A stretch of 35,320 nt of DNA from Bacteroidota bacterium (GTDB lineage: Bacteria; Bacteroidota; Bacteroidia; UKL13-3), in NCBI GenBank assembly GCA_027487835.1, contig JAIYCU010000028.1, positions 86,930 through 122,249 of the forward strand, in the 5' to 3' direction. The notes under the pieces were generated by a model. It was not told the origin of the DNA. It did no database searches and was given only the letters and a program-made list of their open reading frames with translations. Shown here one piece after another: positions 16,084 to 24,437 of the stretch. The first letter of the stretch is position 1. Every line of letters begins with the position of its first letter. The translations under genes and the position numbers were made by a program.

Positions 16084-16884
16084 TTAATTATTACCAACAA
16101 ACGGCACCAGTGGGTCTCCAACCCTAATGGTGCCGTTTTTGTTTAAGGCAATTAGGTTCACCCCAAACATTACTTTATTGTTAAAGGTTCTATATTTTGC
16201 CAGCGTAGCCAAGGGCTCTTTACCTTGAACTGCTGTTTCTTGGTTAATGGTAGTAACGGTGCATCGTGCACAAGGTTTAGCCATTTTAAATAGGGTTGAA
16301 CCAATCAAAAATTCGTTGAAAGTATCCTCCACAAATGCTTCTCCCCCGCTAAAAACAAGGTTTGGTCTGAACCGATTCATTGATACTTTTTCTGCTATTT
16401 TTTCATTTAAGTTGCCCAAAGAACTTTCACCAATTAACAAATAAGGAAAACCATCTGCAAAACTTAAGTCATAGGTATCATTCACATACCCAACAGGAAC
16501 TTCTCTGCTTGATGGAATTATCTTAACCAAGCTAATCTCCATATTAAACCAATTAGACAAGGTTAAATCAATTTCTGGATTAACACGATATGCCATTGGA
16601 AAATCATCCCAAACCTTGGTTAAAATGGGAATGCCATACACTTCATCTTTTCGAAACGAAATGTGAGCCCCTAAGTATGAAATCTCAATGAATTCATTCC
16701 GATCATGCACCATGGCTAAGGCCATGGATGGCAGATTTCTTTGAGAAATAAATTCATTATCCTTATTTACTAACATCCAGTTTCTATCCAATTCAAAACC
16801 ACCCGTTGCAATAGCTGCTTCATGAACTGCAATGCCTGCCATACCTTTAATAGGATAAATATTTAATTGGGTGATTTTATACAT
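16084..16884 (-). CDS. MOSC-domain protein (mARC/YcbX-like molybdenum cofactor protein)
   Basis: The product is about 266 residues. The N-terminal beta-barrel subdomain begins 'LNIYPIKGMAGI', and 'FELDRNWMLVN' is typical of MOSC_N. The MOSC domain has 'RFRPNLVFSGGEAF', 'KPCARCTVTTIN', 'KEPLATLAKYR' and 'VRVGDPL'-type ending. The second Cys of 'CARC' aligns, from memory, with the cofactor-ligating Cys of mARC. The family reduces N-hydroxylated compounds using a molybdenum cofactor. I prefer ATG 16884 (MYKITQL), matching the usual short N-terminus. ATG 16896 is in frame four codons upstream, but abuts the susD terminator T-run. The gene is convergent with gcvP, with 3 nt between the stops. No molybdopterin biosynthesis gene is in the window. 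Confidence 0.88.
   Translation of the reverse strand: MYKITQLNIYPIKGMAGIAVHEAAIATGGFELDRNWMLVNKDNEFISQRNLPSMALAMVHDRNEFIEISYLGAHISFRKDEVYGIPILTKVWDDFPMAYRVNPEIDLTLSNWFNMEISLVKIIPSSREVPVGYVNDTYDLSFADGFPYLLIGESSLGNLNEKIAEKVSMNRFRPNLVFSGGEAFVEDTFNEFLIGSTLFKMAKPCARCTVTTINQETAVQGKEPLATLAKYRTFNNKVMFGVNLIALNKNGTIRVGDPLVPFVGNN
16099..16144 (+). terminator. gcvP terminator inside the opposing gene
   Basis: A perfect 11-bp stem (AAACGGCACCA 16099-16109 with TGGTGCCGTTT 16128-16138) with an 18-nt loop is followed by TTGTTT. It lies within the last codons of the MOSC gene. Confidence 0.8.
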
Positions 16885-16896
16885 GGGTTCAAACAT

Positions 16897-16929
16897 AAAA
16901 AAAACGAGTCACCAATGGTGACCCGTTTT
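16897..16929 (-). terminator. Terminator of the susCD operon
   Basis: Read on the minus strand, the stem AAAACG-x-GGTCACC/GGTGAC-x-CGTTTT (arms 16917-16929 and 16901-16913, one mismatch, 3-nt loop) is followed by an eight-base T-run. It lies 38 nt after the susD stop and ends at the MOSC gene's first ATG. Confidence 0.88.
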
Positions 16930-16966
16930 CAAAATTTTGCAGGGTAACAAAAATTTTCTACTATGA

Positions 16967-18361
16967 TTAATTATCCCACCAAACCGTGGTACGGATATCT
17001 GTAATTTTTGGAGCCTTAGTATTATATAAACGCTCATCTAATACAGTTGGTAATCTGCGAGGAACAATTGGATCATTTGCATTAGAATTAACTTTCAACT
17101 TAGGAAAGCCTGTTCTTCTCCAATCGTTGTACACCTCAATCTGACCAAATAGCGAAAGATATTTTTGCCACATGATCTTTTCTAAACTAATAGAAGCAGC
17201 TGTTTCACTTGCATATGCGGTTATATAAGTTGCATTCGCAGCAGCACCAGATACTTGTTCAACACTTGCCTTAACGGCATCGTTAAATGCTGAAGCCGCG
17301 CCTGCTGCATCAGATTTTCTTAACTTAGCTTCTGCTTCGATAAATTTAGCTTCTGCATAAGAAACAAGTGGGAAAGCTGCATTTTGCGTTGCCAAGTATT
17401 CACCAATATCAGAAACAGTTGTGTTACCTTCATCTACATCTGTTCCTGTATAATCACCACTATCATCTGGTTGCGCATAAAAACTTAAACGAGGATCGTT
17501 CATTACATTTAAAGTATCTGTAATCATGCTTCCCATTCTGATATAACCTCTACGGTCAACCTGAGTATAGGCATACCATTGGTTATACTCATTACTATTG
17601 GTACCAAAGTTGGCATTACAATTTGCAGCGTTGCTAGAGAAACCAGCAGCATAGGCGGCAGTTAATGCGGTTAAAGCATTATCAGCGGAACCAGCAGCAT
17701 CACGCTTGCTAAGGTGGTTATAATAACGAGCCTTTAAAACGCTAGCAGTAGCTTTCCATGCAGCGATATCACCAGCAAAAATCAAATCATCATCACCGGG
17801 AATTAGGCTGTTATCTGCCTCAGCTTTTTCAAAAAGTGTAATTGCTTCACTTAAAAACAACTGAATATCCTTCATTACATCTTCTTGCTTATCGTAAGCA
17901 GGATTTACTACGCCATCAAATCCATTAACCGCTTCTTTATTTGGCACATCTCCCCATAAATCACTAGCAGTTCCTAAAAACATAGCTTGTAACACTCGGG
18001 CCATACCTTGGTAATATGGATTTTTTGAACCTGCTTGGTTATACAATTGCTTAAGATTTACTAAGCCATTGGTATAAATTACAGCCCATTCATTGCCATT
18101 TGTATTTTCGTCAATTTGGTAATCATTAACATCCTTTGCTTGAAATTCTAACCCAACAACTTGTTGTGTTATAATAGCAGACTGCCGAGATAATTGACCA
18201 TTCATGGTAGAGAAATACGCCACTTGTGCATTAGACAATAATAATTGTGGCGTTACAGCAGAAGGGCTATTTGGACTCTCATCATAGCCTTCTACAAACT
18301 TCTTACATCCTGTTGAAGCAAGAAGCGATATTAATATTAATACTGATACTATTCTTTTCAT
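16967..18361 (-). CDS. SusD/RagB-family outer-membrane lipoprotein
   Basis: The 464-residue product has a lipoprotein signal with Cys19 ('ASTGCKKF'). The first mature region 'YDESPNSPSAVTPQLLLSNAQVAYF' (in parts), then 'YYQGMARVLQAMFLGTASDLWGDVP' and the late 'EKIMWQKYLSLFGQIEVYNDWRRTGFP' motif, are those of the SusD-like_2 group. It is the surface lid that captures a ligand and hands it to the SusC channel. It follows susC after an 18-nt gap and is followed by a terminator, so the operon is just susC-susD. With no glycosidase, peptidase or regulator next to it, the ligand cannot be assigned; SusD-like_2 members are often linked to peptides or glycans. Confidence 0.95.
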   Translation of the reverse strand: MKRIVSVLILISLLASTGCKKFVEGYDESPNSPSAVTPQLLLSNAQVAYFSTMNGQLSRQSAIITQQVVGLEFQAKDVNDYQIDENTNGNEWAVIYTNGLVNLKQLYNQAGSKNPYYQGMARVLQAMFLGTASDLWGDVPNKEAVNGFDGVVNPAYDKQEDVMKDIQLFLSEAITLFEKAEADNSLIPGDDDLIFAGDIAAWKATASVLKARYYNHLSKRDAAGSADNALTALTAAYAAGFSSNAANCNANFGTNSNEYNQWYAYTQVDRRGYIRMGSMITDTLNVMNDPRLSFYAQPDDSGDYTGTDVDEGNTTVSDIGEYLATQNAAFPLVSYAEAKFIEAEAKLRKSDAAGAASAFNDAVKASVEQVSGAAANATYITAYASETAASISLEKIMWQKYLSLFGQIEVYNDWRRTGFPKLKVNSNANDPIVPRRLPTVLDERLYNTKAPKITDIRTTVWWDN

Positions 18362-18379
18362 AATACTTTCCTTTAAAAA

Positions 18380-21300
18380 TTAGAATGATGCTCTTACAGA
18401 GAATGCGTAAGATTTTGTTCCTGGGTTGTTAAAATAATCCCAACCACCAATGTTTGAACCAGCACCAGTTAAACTAGTTTCTGGATCAACACCTTTGTAT
18501 GGTGTTTTCAACCAAACGTTTCTTCCAACAACACCTACGGTTAAGCCTTTAATAACCTTCTTAGCTTTAGCGCTTAAATTAAAAGTATAGTTAATACCGA
18601 CGTCACGAAGTCTTATCCAGCTACCATCCTGAATTGCATTTTCTGCGGCATAACTGCCTCCATCACCTTTAAAAGTTCTGAAATAGTTAAATGCAGAAAT
18701 ATACTTGGTATTGTCTGCATAAACTGCAGAACCATCAGGATTAGTGCCAGTAATAACTTTACCCTCAATTAGGTAAGCCTTTTCTCTACCTTCACCAGAT
18801 TCATCTGTTTGACCAATTTGGTTCAAACGAGCCCAAGTACCATTCCAAATTTTACCACCACTGCGTCTGTCGAATAAGAAAGTGAAAGATAAGTTTTTGT
18901 AGGTAAATGTGTTTCTTAAGCCACCAAACCAATTAGGGTAAGGGCTTCCAAGGTTACCATTGGTTCCGCCACCTTCAAGTGTTGGAAGACCAGTAGCTGC
19001 ATTGATGATTAACTCGCCATTGGCAGTTCTTGCCCAACGAGTACCATAAAATACACCATAAGGTTGACCTTTAATGGCATAATTACCAATAGCAGCAAAA
19101 CCAGCTTCAAGGTTAATTTCTTCAACACCAGGAGCCAAAGCTAATACCTCATTACGAACACGGGTCCAGTTTAAGTTAACATCCCAAGTAAAGTTTTTCT
19201 TTTGAACAGGGATTAGGGTCAACACTAATTCATGACCTTTATTAACCATTTCCCCTAAGTTCTCGTAGCTGAAGCTAAATCCAGAAGAAGGAGCAATCGG
19301 TCTAAATACTAACAAATCTGAAGAAGTTTGATTGAAATAAGTATAATCAATTCCGATTCTATTTTCGAAAAAGCGTAAATCTAAACCAAATTCTTTACCT
19401 GTATTTCTTTCAGGTTTAAGGTTCTTATTACCCAAAGTAGACGAATATCCATATCCATTAATTCCTAAATAAGGGAAAGATAAACCATCTGTAAAACCAT
19501 CTGTATAAGTTGATCTTGTGAAATAAGTTCTTGAACCGTATGGATCTGGGTTAATACCAGCTTGTGCATAGGCAACTCTAATTTTACCAAATGACAGAGT
19601 AGGAATTGAAATCAATTCCGAAAATACAAATGATAAACTTGTAGATGGGTAAAAGAAATTATTTTTAGCCGCTCCAAATGTTGAAGCCCATTCGTTTCTA
19701 CCTGAAACCCCTAAGAATAAATAATTCTTATACGATAGATTCAAATCAAAAAACAAAGCAGCAGTTCTAATGGTAGAATTAGCTTCACTTGCATATAAAT
19801 TAGCTGCATTTGCCAAGTTGTAATTATTAGGAACACCTAAATCACGACCTCTGCTATAAGAATCTTTATTGAAGCGGTGGTTTAAGTTATTACCTACTAA
19901 TAGAGATGATTTAATGTCTTTTGTTAAATCCTTTTTAAAGGTTACCAATAAATCTGAATAATACTCTTGGTAAGTCAAAATATTTTCATTGATTTCGCCA
20001 CCTGGTGCATTGCTAGGTTGGTTTGAACCAACTGCGAAAATAGACTTACGTGTATCTGTGTAAACGTCGGTACCTACGCGGTAAGTTACAGACATCCACT
20101 CTACAGGATCAATGGTAGTATAAACATTACCTAAAACCCTGTTTACATTGTCTACTGCAGGATTTTCATATACTGACCAATATGGATTATCATAAGGTGC
20201 AAAATAGGTACGTTGTGTGCCATCTGGGTTTTTCCAACCTGGTGCGTCCAAATTATCAAAAGCTCCAATGCTGTTATCATTTAACTTATATGAATTTGGG
20301 GTACGTAATAAAGCTAACATTACACCTGATAAGTTACTACCATTTTGAGCGCGAATACCTCCAGAATTAATATAGTTAATGGTTCCTCCCATGGTAACTT
20401 TTTTGTTAAGGCGGGTATCAGTTGTTAAACGAACTGTAGTACGCTTAAAATCTGTATTTGGAACAACCCCATTTTGGTCTAAACGACCTACTGAAAATCT
20501 TACTGAGCTATTTTCACTATTGTTGGTGATTGAAATGTTATTGTTGAAAGAATAAGCATTTTGGAAAAACTCATCCATATTATTGGTTGGATCGATACCA
20601 GCAGATTCTTTTGTTCGTGAACCCCAACTTTGTGGTGTAATACCAGGCTCATATTTTCCCTCTGCTATAGAGTAATAAAACTTACCTACAGAATCATAGG
20701 CAAGACGACCACCACCTGTTGCAGTAGCGCCACGACCTTGGCTGTATTTGTATTGCAGATTTGGTAATTTATTAACCTGACTCATTTCAACAGATGAGCT
20801 AAAGTCAACACCAAAACTCTTAACACCTTTTTTACCTTTTTTAGTGGTAATAATAATTGCACCAGCACCAGCACGAACACCGTAAAGCGCAGCAGCGGCT
20901 GGTCCTTTCAAGATATTTACACTTTCAATATCTTCAGGATTGATGTCAATACCGCGATTTGAATTGTTTACACCTTGAAGATTTGAATTAAATGGATAAT
21001 CACCTGGTGTAGTTTGCGTTGTGCTATTATCAATAGGCACACCATCTACTACCATTAAAGGCTGATTGTTTCCGGTAAAGGTTGCATTTCCTCTAAGTAA
21101 TACCTTGGAAGAAGCACCTGGTGTACCACCAGAACCTTGCACAAAAACACCCGCTGCTTTACCTGATAAAGATTGTACCAAGTTTTGCTCGCCTGATTTA
21201 CGCATTTCATCTCCAGAAACTTTTTGTTGAGAGTAACCAAGTGTTTTTCTTTCTCTCTCGATACCAAAGGCGGTAACTACCATTTCACCTAAGTTGACAT

Positions 21301-21598
21301 TGTCTACATCAAGTTTTACATTGATTTCAGACAAGCCCGCAATGCTCACCTCACGGGTTTTCAAACCCACTGCTTTAATAACAATAGTTGAAGCATCTGC
21401 CGGTACATTTAAAACATACCTACCATTTGCATCAGTTACAGCTCCCATTGAGCTGCCTTTTAATTGTACTGATGCGCCAATTACTGGCTCTTTCCCATCT
21501 GTCACAAGCCCGGTAATTTGCCGCGTTTGTGCCCACAGTGCCGACATGGAAACCGTCCATGCCAACAACAACGTTAGTAGCTTTTTTCTCATTTGCAT
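18380..21598 (-). CDS. SusC/RagA-family TonB-linked outer-membrane transporter
   Basis: The 1072-residue product has a signal peptide ending 'SALWAQ' (about 1-24). A carboxypeptidase-regulatory-like domain (about 27-105) has 'ITGLVTDGKEPVIGASV', and the SusC signature 'VVTAFGIERERKTLGYS' follows. The plug (about 115-260) carries 'PLMVVDGVPID', 'IESVNILKGPAAAALYG' and 'GAGAIIITTKKGKKG'. A large barrel ends 'SYAFSVRASF'. It imports large ligands with the downstream SusD. ATG 21592 (third codon) is an equally good start. A near-consensus promoter lies immediately upstream and gives a very short leader (about 10 nt). No sigma/anti-sigma pair is adjacent, and no N-terminal signalling (STN) domain is present, so classical FecIR-type control is not seen. 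Confidence 0.97.
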   Translation of the reverse strand: MQMRKKLLTLLLAWTVSMSALWAQTRQITGLVTDGKEPVIGASVQLKGSSMGAVTDANGRYVLNVPADASTIVIKAVGLKTREVSIAGLSEINVKLDVDNVNLGEMVVTAFGIERERKTLGYSQQKVSGDEMRKSGEQNLVQSLSGKAAGVFVQGSGGTPGASSKVLLRGNATFTGNNQPLMVVDGVPIDNSTTQTTPGDYPFNSNLQGVNNSNRGIDINPEDIESVNILKGPAAAALYGVRAGAGAIIITTKKGKKGVKSFGVDFSSSVEMSQVNKLPNLQYKYSQGRGATATGGGRLAYDSVGKFYYSIAEGKYEPGITPQSWGSRTKESAGIDPTNNMDEFFQNAYSFNNNISITNNSENSSVRFSVGRLDQNGVVPNTDFKRTTVRLTTDTRLNKKVTMGGTINYINSGGIRAQNGSNLSGVMLALLRTPNSYKLNDNSIGAFDNLDAPGWKNPDGTQRTYFAPYDNPYWSVYENPAVDNVNRVLGNVYTTIDPVEWMSVTYRVGTDVYTDTRKSIFAVGSNQPSNAPGGEINENILTYQEYYSDLLVTFKKDLTKDIKSSLLVGNNLNHRFNKDSYSRGRDLGVPNNYNLANAANLYASEANSTIRTAALFFDLNLSYKNYLFLGVSGRNEWASTFGAAKNNFFYPSTSLSFVFSELISIPTLSFGKIRVAYAQAGINPDPYGSRTYFTRSTYTDGFTDGLSFPYLGINGYGYSSTLGNKNLKPERNTGKEFGLDLRFFENRIGIDYTYFNQTSSDLLVFRPIAPSSGFSFSYENLGEMVNKGHELVLTLIPVQKKNFTWDVNLNWTRVRNEVLALAPGVEEINLEAGFAAIGNYAIKGQPYGVFYGTRWARTANGELIINAATGLPTLEGGGTNGNLGSPYPNWFGGLRNTFTYKNLSFTFLFDRRSGGKIWNGTWARLNQIGQTDESGEGREKAYLIEGKVITGTNPDGSAVYADNTKYISAFNYFRTFKGDGGSYAAENAIQDGSWIRLRDVGINYTFNLSAKAKKVIKGLTVGVVGRNVWLKTPYKGVDPETSLTGAGSNIGGWDYFNNPGTKSYAFSVRASF

Positions 21599-21614
21599 TT
21601 TACATTTACAATAC

Positions 21615-21644
21615 CAAATTAAATTTCTGTTAAGTAAAATGCAA
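21615..21644 (-). promoter_or_regulatory. Promoter of susC
   Basis: On the minus strand, TTG (21644-21642) is separated by 19 nt from TTAATTTG (21622-21615), one base off TAnnTTTG. The start site would be near 21608, about 10 nt before the ATG. Confidence 0.6.
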
Positions 21645-21675
21645 GTTTTATTTTACACAGCTATGACAATTAATG

Positions 21676-22689
21676 TTAATTTAATAATGGTTTATAATTG
21701 CTTCTCTTGAGAATTTCATCCCATTTATTATTGTCCATCAACTCTTTAAGCGAATCAATTCCTTCATTTTCCACAAACTGTTGTATGATTCTATACCCTG
21801 CATAAATAGCAATAGAAGGGGCAGATTCTTGCGGTACTCCTTCGGCAATTGTAAAAGGACCATCATTTATGAGTCGCATATATTGCGTAGCATCTTTGCT
21901 AAACAGCATATTATTTGAAGCTATATGTTGCCAAATCATGGCTTCATTTGTTTCACACCACTTAAGTTGTTCAGCACTGTAACCAAATAGAATTGTATCA
22001 TGAATATTTGGTGCTAATGATTTTACAAAGTACTTAAGTTTACCTTCAAAAAGCATCATTGCTAAAAGGCGTTTATCAGTTAATTGCCTTTCAAATTTAC
22101 TAATGGCAAAAGCTTTAATCGTATTTGCTAACATGTATTCTTTGCGCAATTTTTTCACCATAAAATCAGGGAACTCAATTGAAGGTGCTTTATACAATGG
22201 ATAGTTTTGACCCAAATAAAAATCCAAGCCAATTCCAACTATATTATCATAGGTTACATGCGCAAAACTAAACTCAGAAATAAAACTGATGAACTGCGGG
22301 ATAGGTTCAGACCGAAATGCCTCTTGATACTTAAACATGGCCTTACCAAGTTCTTGTTCAAAGTCATTTAAATCAGGAAACACACTATCCACTTCTTGCT
22401 TCAATAAAAGGGTGCCAGGATATGAAATATAACCCTTTAAAGCATTGCGGTAATTATCGCTTGCTGCTGGAGCTTCCAAGGATAAAATATCTCTACAATA
22501 TCCTTCAAAAAATACAGGATACTCTTGTCTTAAAACCGAGTAATGTGATGATTTTTCAGCTTCACTAACCTGTATTAAATCTCTTTCAAATCTTTTTACT
22601 TTTATAGGAACACTTTTTTCTTTGCAAGCATTAAAAAGGAAAATTAGGGTTGAACCTAGGATGAGTAGCCAAAAATTTTTACAAAACAT
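21676..22689 (-). CDS. gldB: Gliding motility lipoprotein GldB
   Basis: The 337-residue product has a lipoprotein signal with Cys22 ('LFNACKEK'). 'VKRFERDLIQ' follows shortly after, as in GldB, then 'QEYPVFFEGYCRDIL', 'GIGLDFYLGQNYPLYK' (family-typical) and 'FEGKLKYFVKSLAPN'. GldB is needed for Flavobacterium gliding and for stable type IX secretion complexes; it is an inner-membrane-facing lipoprotein of unclear mechanism. The position next to nadE agrees with what I recall of flavobacterial gldB loci. gldC, often adjacent, is absent here. The gene is divergent from nadE with a 100-nt spacer. The susC gene follows on the same strand, 77 nt after its stop, but susC has its own promoter-like element. 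Confidence 0.88.
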   Translation of the reverse strand: MFCKNFWLLILGSTLIFLFNACKEKSVPIKVKRFERDLIQVSEAEKSSHYSVLRQEYPVFFEGYCRDILSLEAPAASDNYRNALKGYISYPGTLLLKQEVDSVFPDLNDFEQELGKAMFKYQEAFRSEPIPQFISFISEFSFAHVTYDNIVGIGLDFYLGQNYPLYKAPSIEFPDFMVKKLRKEYMLANTIKAFAISKFERQLTDKRLLAMMLFEGKLKYFVKSLAPNIHDTILFGYSAEQLKWCETNEAMIWQHIASNNMLFSKDATQYMRLINDGPFTIAEGVPQESAPSIAIYAGYRIIQQFVENEGIDSLKELMDNNKWDEILKRSNYKPLLN

Positions 22690-22713
22690 ATTAAAAGTCG
22701 ATTTATCAAATAT

Positions 22714-22744
22714 TTTGCAATATCTATATTTGAATCTACATTTG
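22714..22744 (+). promoter_or_regulatory. Promoter of nadE
   Basis: TTTG (22714-22717) is followed after 19 nt by TACATTTG (22737-22744), a full match to the consensus. A second TATATTTG (22725-22732) has no spaced partner. The leader would be about 39 nt. Confidence 0.75.
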
Positions 22745-22789
22745 AATTAAATTACACATAGGTAACTAGTAATTGTTAATCAAAATTTC

Positions 22790-24436
22790 TTGAAAATAAC
22801 ATTAGCGCAACTCAGTTTTCATACAGGAAACTTTGCAGGCAATACACAAAAAATGTTAGCAGCATTGCAGCTAGCAAAAACAGAAGGTTCTGACTTAATT
22901 GTATTTTCTGAGCTAGCCACTTGTGGTTACCCGGCTCGAGACTTTTTAGAATTTCAAGATTTCATCCTTGAATCAAAAAAGTGTATTGAAGCCATTGCCG
23001 TGCATTGTCATGGCATTGCAGCCATCGTAGGCTCTCCTGAACCAAATCCTAAAATTGAAGGTAAAGATTTATTTAATGCCGCCTTCTTTTTACAAGATGG
23101 CAGGGTGAAACAAATCATCAAAAAAACCTTATTGCCTAACTACGATATATTTGATGAGTACAGGTATTTTGAACCCAATCATATCTTTGATTTGGTGGAA
23201 TACAAAGGCGTTAAAATTGCGCTAACTATTTGTGAGGACTTATGGAACATAGATGACAATCCAATGTACTTAACCACACCAATGGATGAACTCATTAAAC
23301 TTGGCCCTGACTTAATTATAAATATTGCTGCATCACCCTATTCAAAAACACAAATACAAACTAGGCAAGAGGTAATTATGAAAAATGCCGCGAAGTATAA
23401 TCTTCCTGTATTTTATGTTAATCATATTGGGGCTCAAACACATCTTGTATTTGATGGCGGTAGTTGTGTGGCAGATAAAAATGGAGATGTTTTTGATGAA
23501 TTAGCTTATTTTGAAGAAGATCAAAAAACGTATACATTTGAAAGTGGCAAGGTTGAACTATTAAACAAAATAGCAAGTAAAGTAACACAGAGAAATCAAT
23601 GGCAAGATTTAGAAGCAGCTTTGGTTTTAGGTGTTCGTCAATATTTTCAAAAATTAAGTTTTAACAAGGCAATTTTAGGCCTTTCTGGCGGCATAGATTC
23701 TGCCTTAGTTACCTACTTAGCCGTTAAAGCTTTAGGGAAAGAAAATGTATTACCAGTTTTGTTGCCTTCCCAGTTTAGCAGCGACCATTCCATCAATGAC
23801 AGTAAAGCTTTATGTAATAATCTAGAGTTACCCTTCGAAACTATCCCTATTGAGCAAGTTTATACCAATTTTATGAAGGCATTAGATCCCTTTTTTAAGG
23901 ACACTGCCTTTGGTTTAGCTGAAGAAAATTTGCAATCAAGAACCAGAGGAGTATTGTTAATGGCTATGGCTAATAAACATGGGTATATTCTTTTAAACAC
24001 TACTAATAAAAGTGAACTTGCGGTTGGATATGGCACTTTGTATGGAGATATGTGTGGCGGCCTATCGGTAATTGGGGATTTATATAAAACAGAAATTTTT
24101 GAATTATGTAATTATATAAATAGAAACCAAGAGATTATTCCAATTCATATTTTACAAAAAGAACCTTCAGCAGAATTAAGGCCAAATCAAAAAGACAGTG
24201 ATAGTTTACCAGCCTATGAAATCTTGGATCAAATTATATACTATTATATAGAAGAAAGGCTAGGTCCACAACAAATCATTCAAAAAGGATTTGAAGCACA
24301 GTTGGTTCAAAAAACACTTAGAATGATAAATATGAATGAGTGGAAACGCTGGCAAGCTCCTCCTGTAATTCGACTATCAAAAAAGGCTTTTGGTCCAGGT
24401 AGAAGGGTGCCTATTTCTGGTAAATATCTAAATTAA
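22790..24436 (+). CDS. nadE: Glutamine-dependent NAD+ synthetase
   Basis: The 548-residue product starts at TTG; this start is right because the family begins 'MKI.LAQL'. The N-terminal nitrilase-type glutaminase domain has the catalytic triad Glu41 ('FSELATCGYP'), Lys112 ('KTLLPNY') and Cys148 ('LTICEDLWN'). The C-terminal synthetase has the ATP-pyrophosphatase loop 'LSGGIDSAL' (about 298-306) and 'NKSELAVGYGTLYGD'. It makes NAD+ from deamido-NAD+, ATP and glutamine. A consensus promoter lies upstream, and the gene is divergent from gldB. Its stop is 1 nt from that of the convergent metallophosphoesterase. Confidence 0.97.
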   Translation: MKITLAQLSFHTGNFAGNTQKMLAALQLAKTEGSDLIVFSELATCGYPARDFLEFQDFILESKKCIEAIAVHCHGIAAIVGSPEPNPKIEGKDLFNAAFFLQDGRVKQIIKKTLLPNYDIFDEYRYFEPNHIFDLVEYKGVKIALTICEDLWNIDDNPMYLTTPMDELIKLGPDLIINIAASPYSKTQIQTRQEVIMKNAAKYNLPVFYVNHIGAQTHLVFDGGSCVADKNGDVFDELAYFEEDQKTYTFESGKVELLNKIASKVTQRNQWQDLEAALVLGVRQYFQKLSFNKAILGLSGGIDSALVTYLAVKALGKENVLPVLLPSQFSSDHSINDSKALCNNLELPFETIPIEQVYTNFMKALDPFFKDTAFGLAEENLQSRTRGVLLMAMANKHGYILLNTTNKSELAVGYGTLYGDMCGGLSVIGDLYKTEIFELCNYINRNQEIIPIHILQKEPSAELRPNQKDSDSLPAYEILDQIIYYYIEERLGPQQIIQKGFEAQLVQKTLRMINMNEWKRWQAPPVIRLSKKAFGPGRRVPISGKYLN

Positions 24437-24437
24437 G

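Noticed and set aside
22725-22732. TATATTTG as the main nadE promoter.
   Set aside because: No TTG/TTTG at a suitable distance; the TACATTTG at 22737 has a 19-nt spaced partner.
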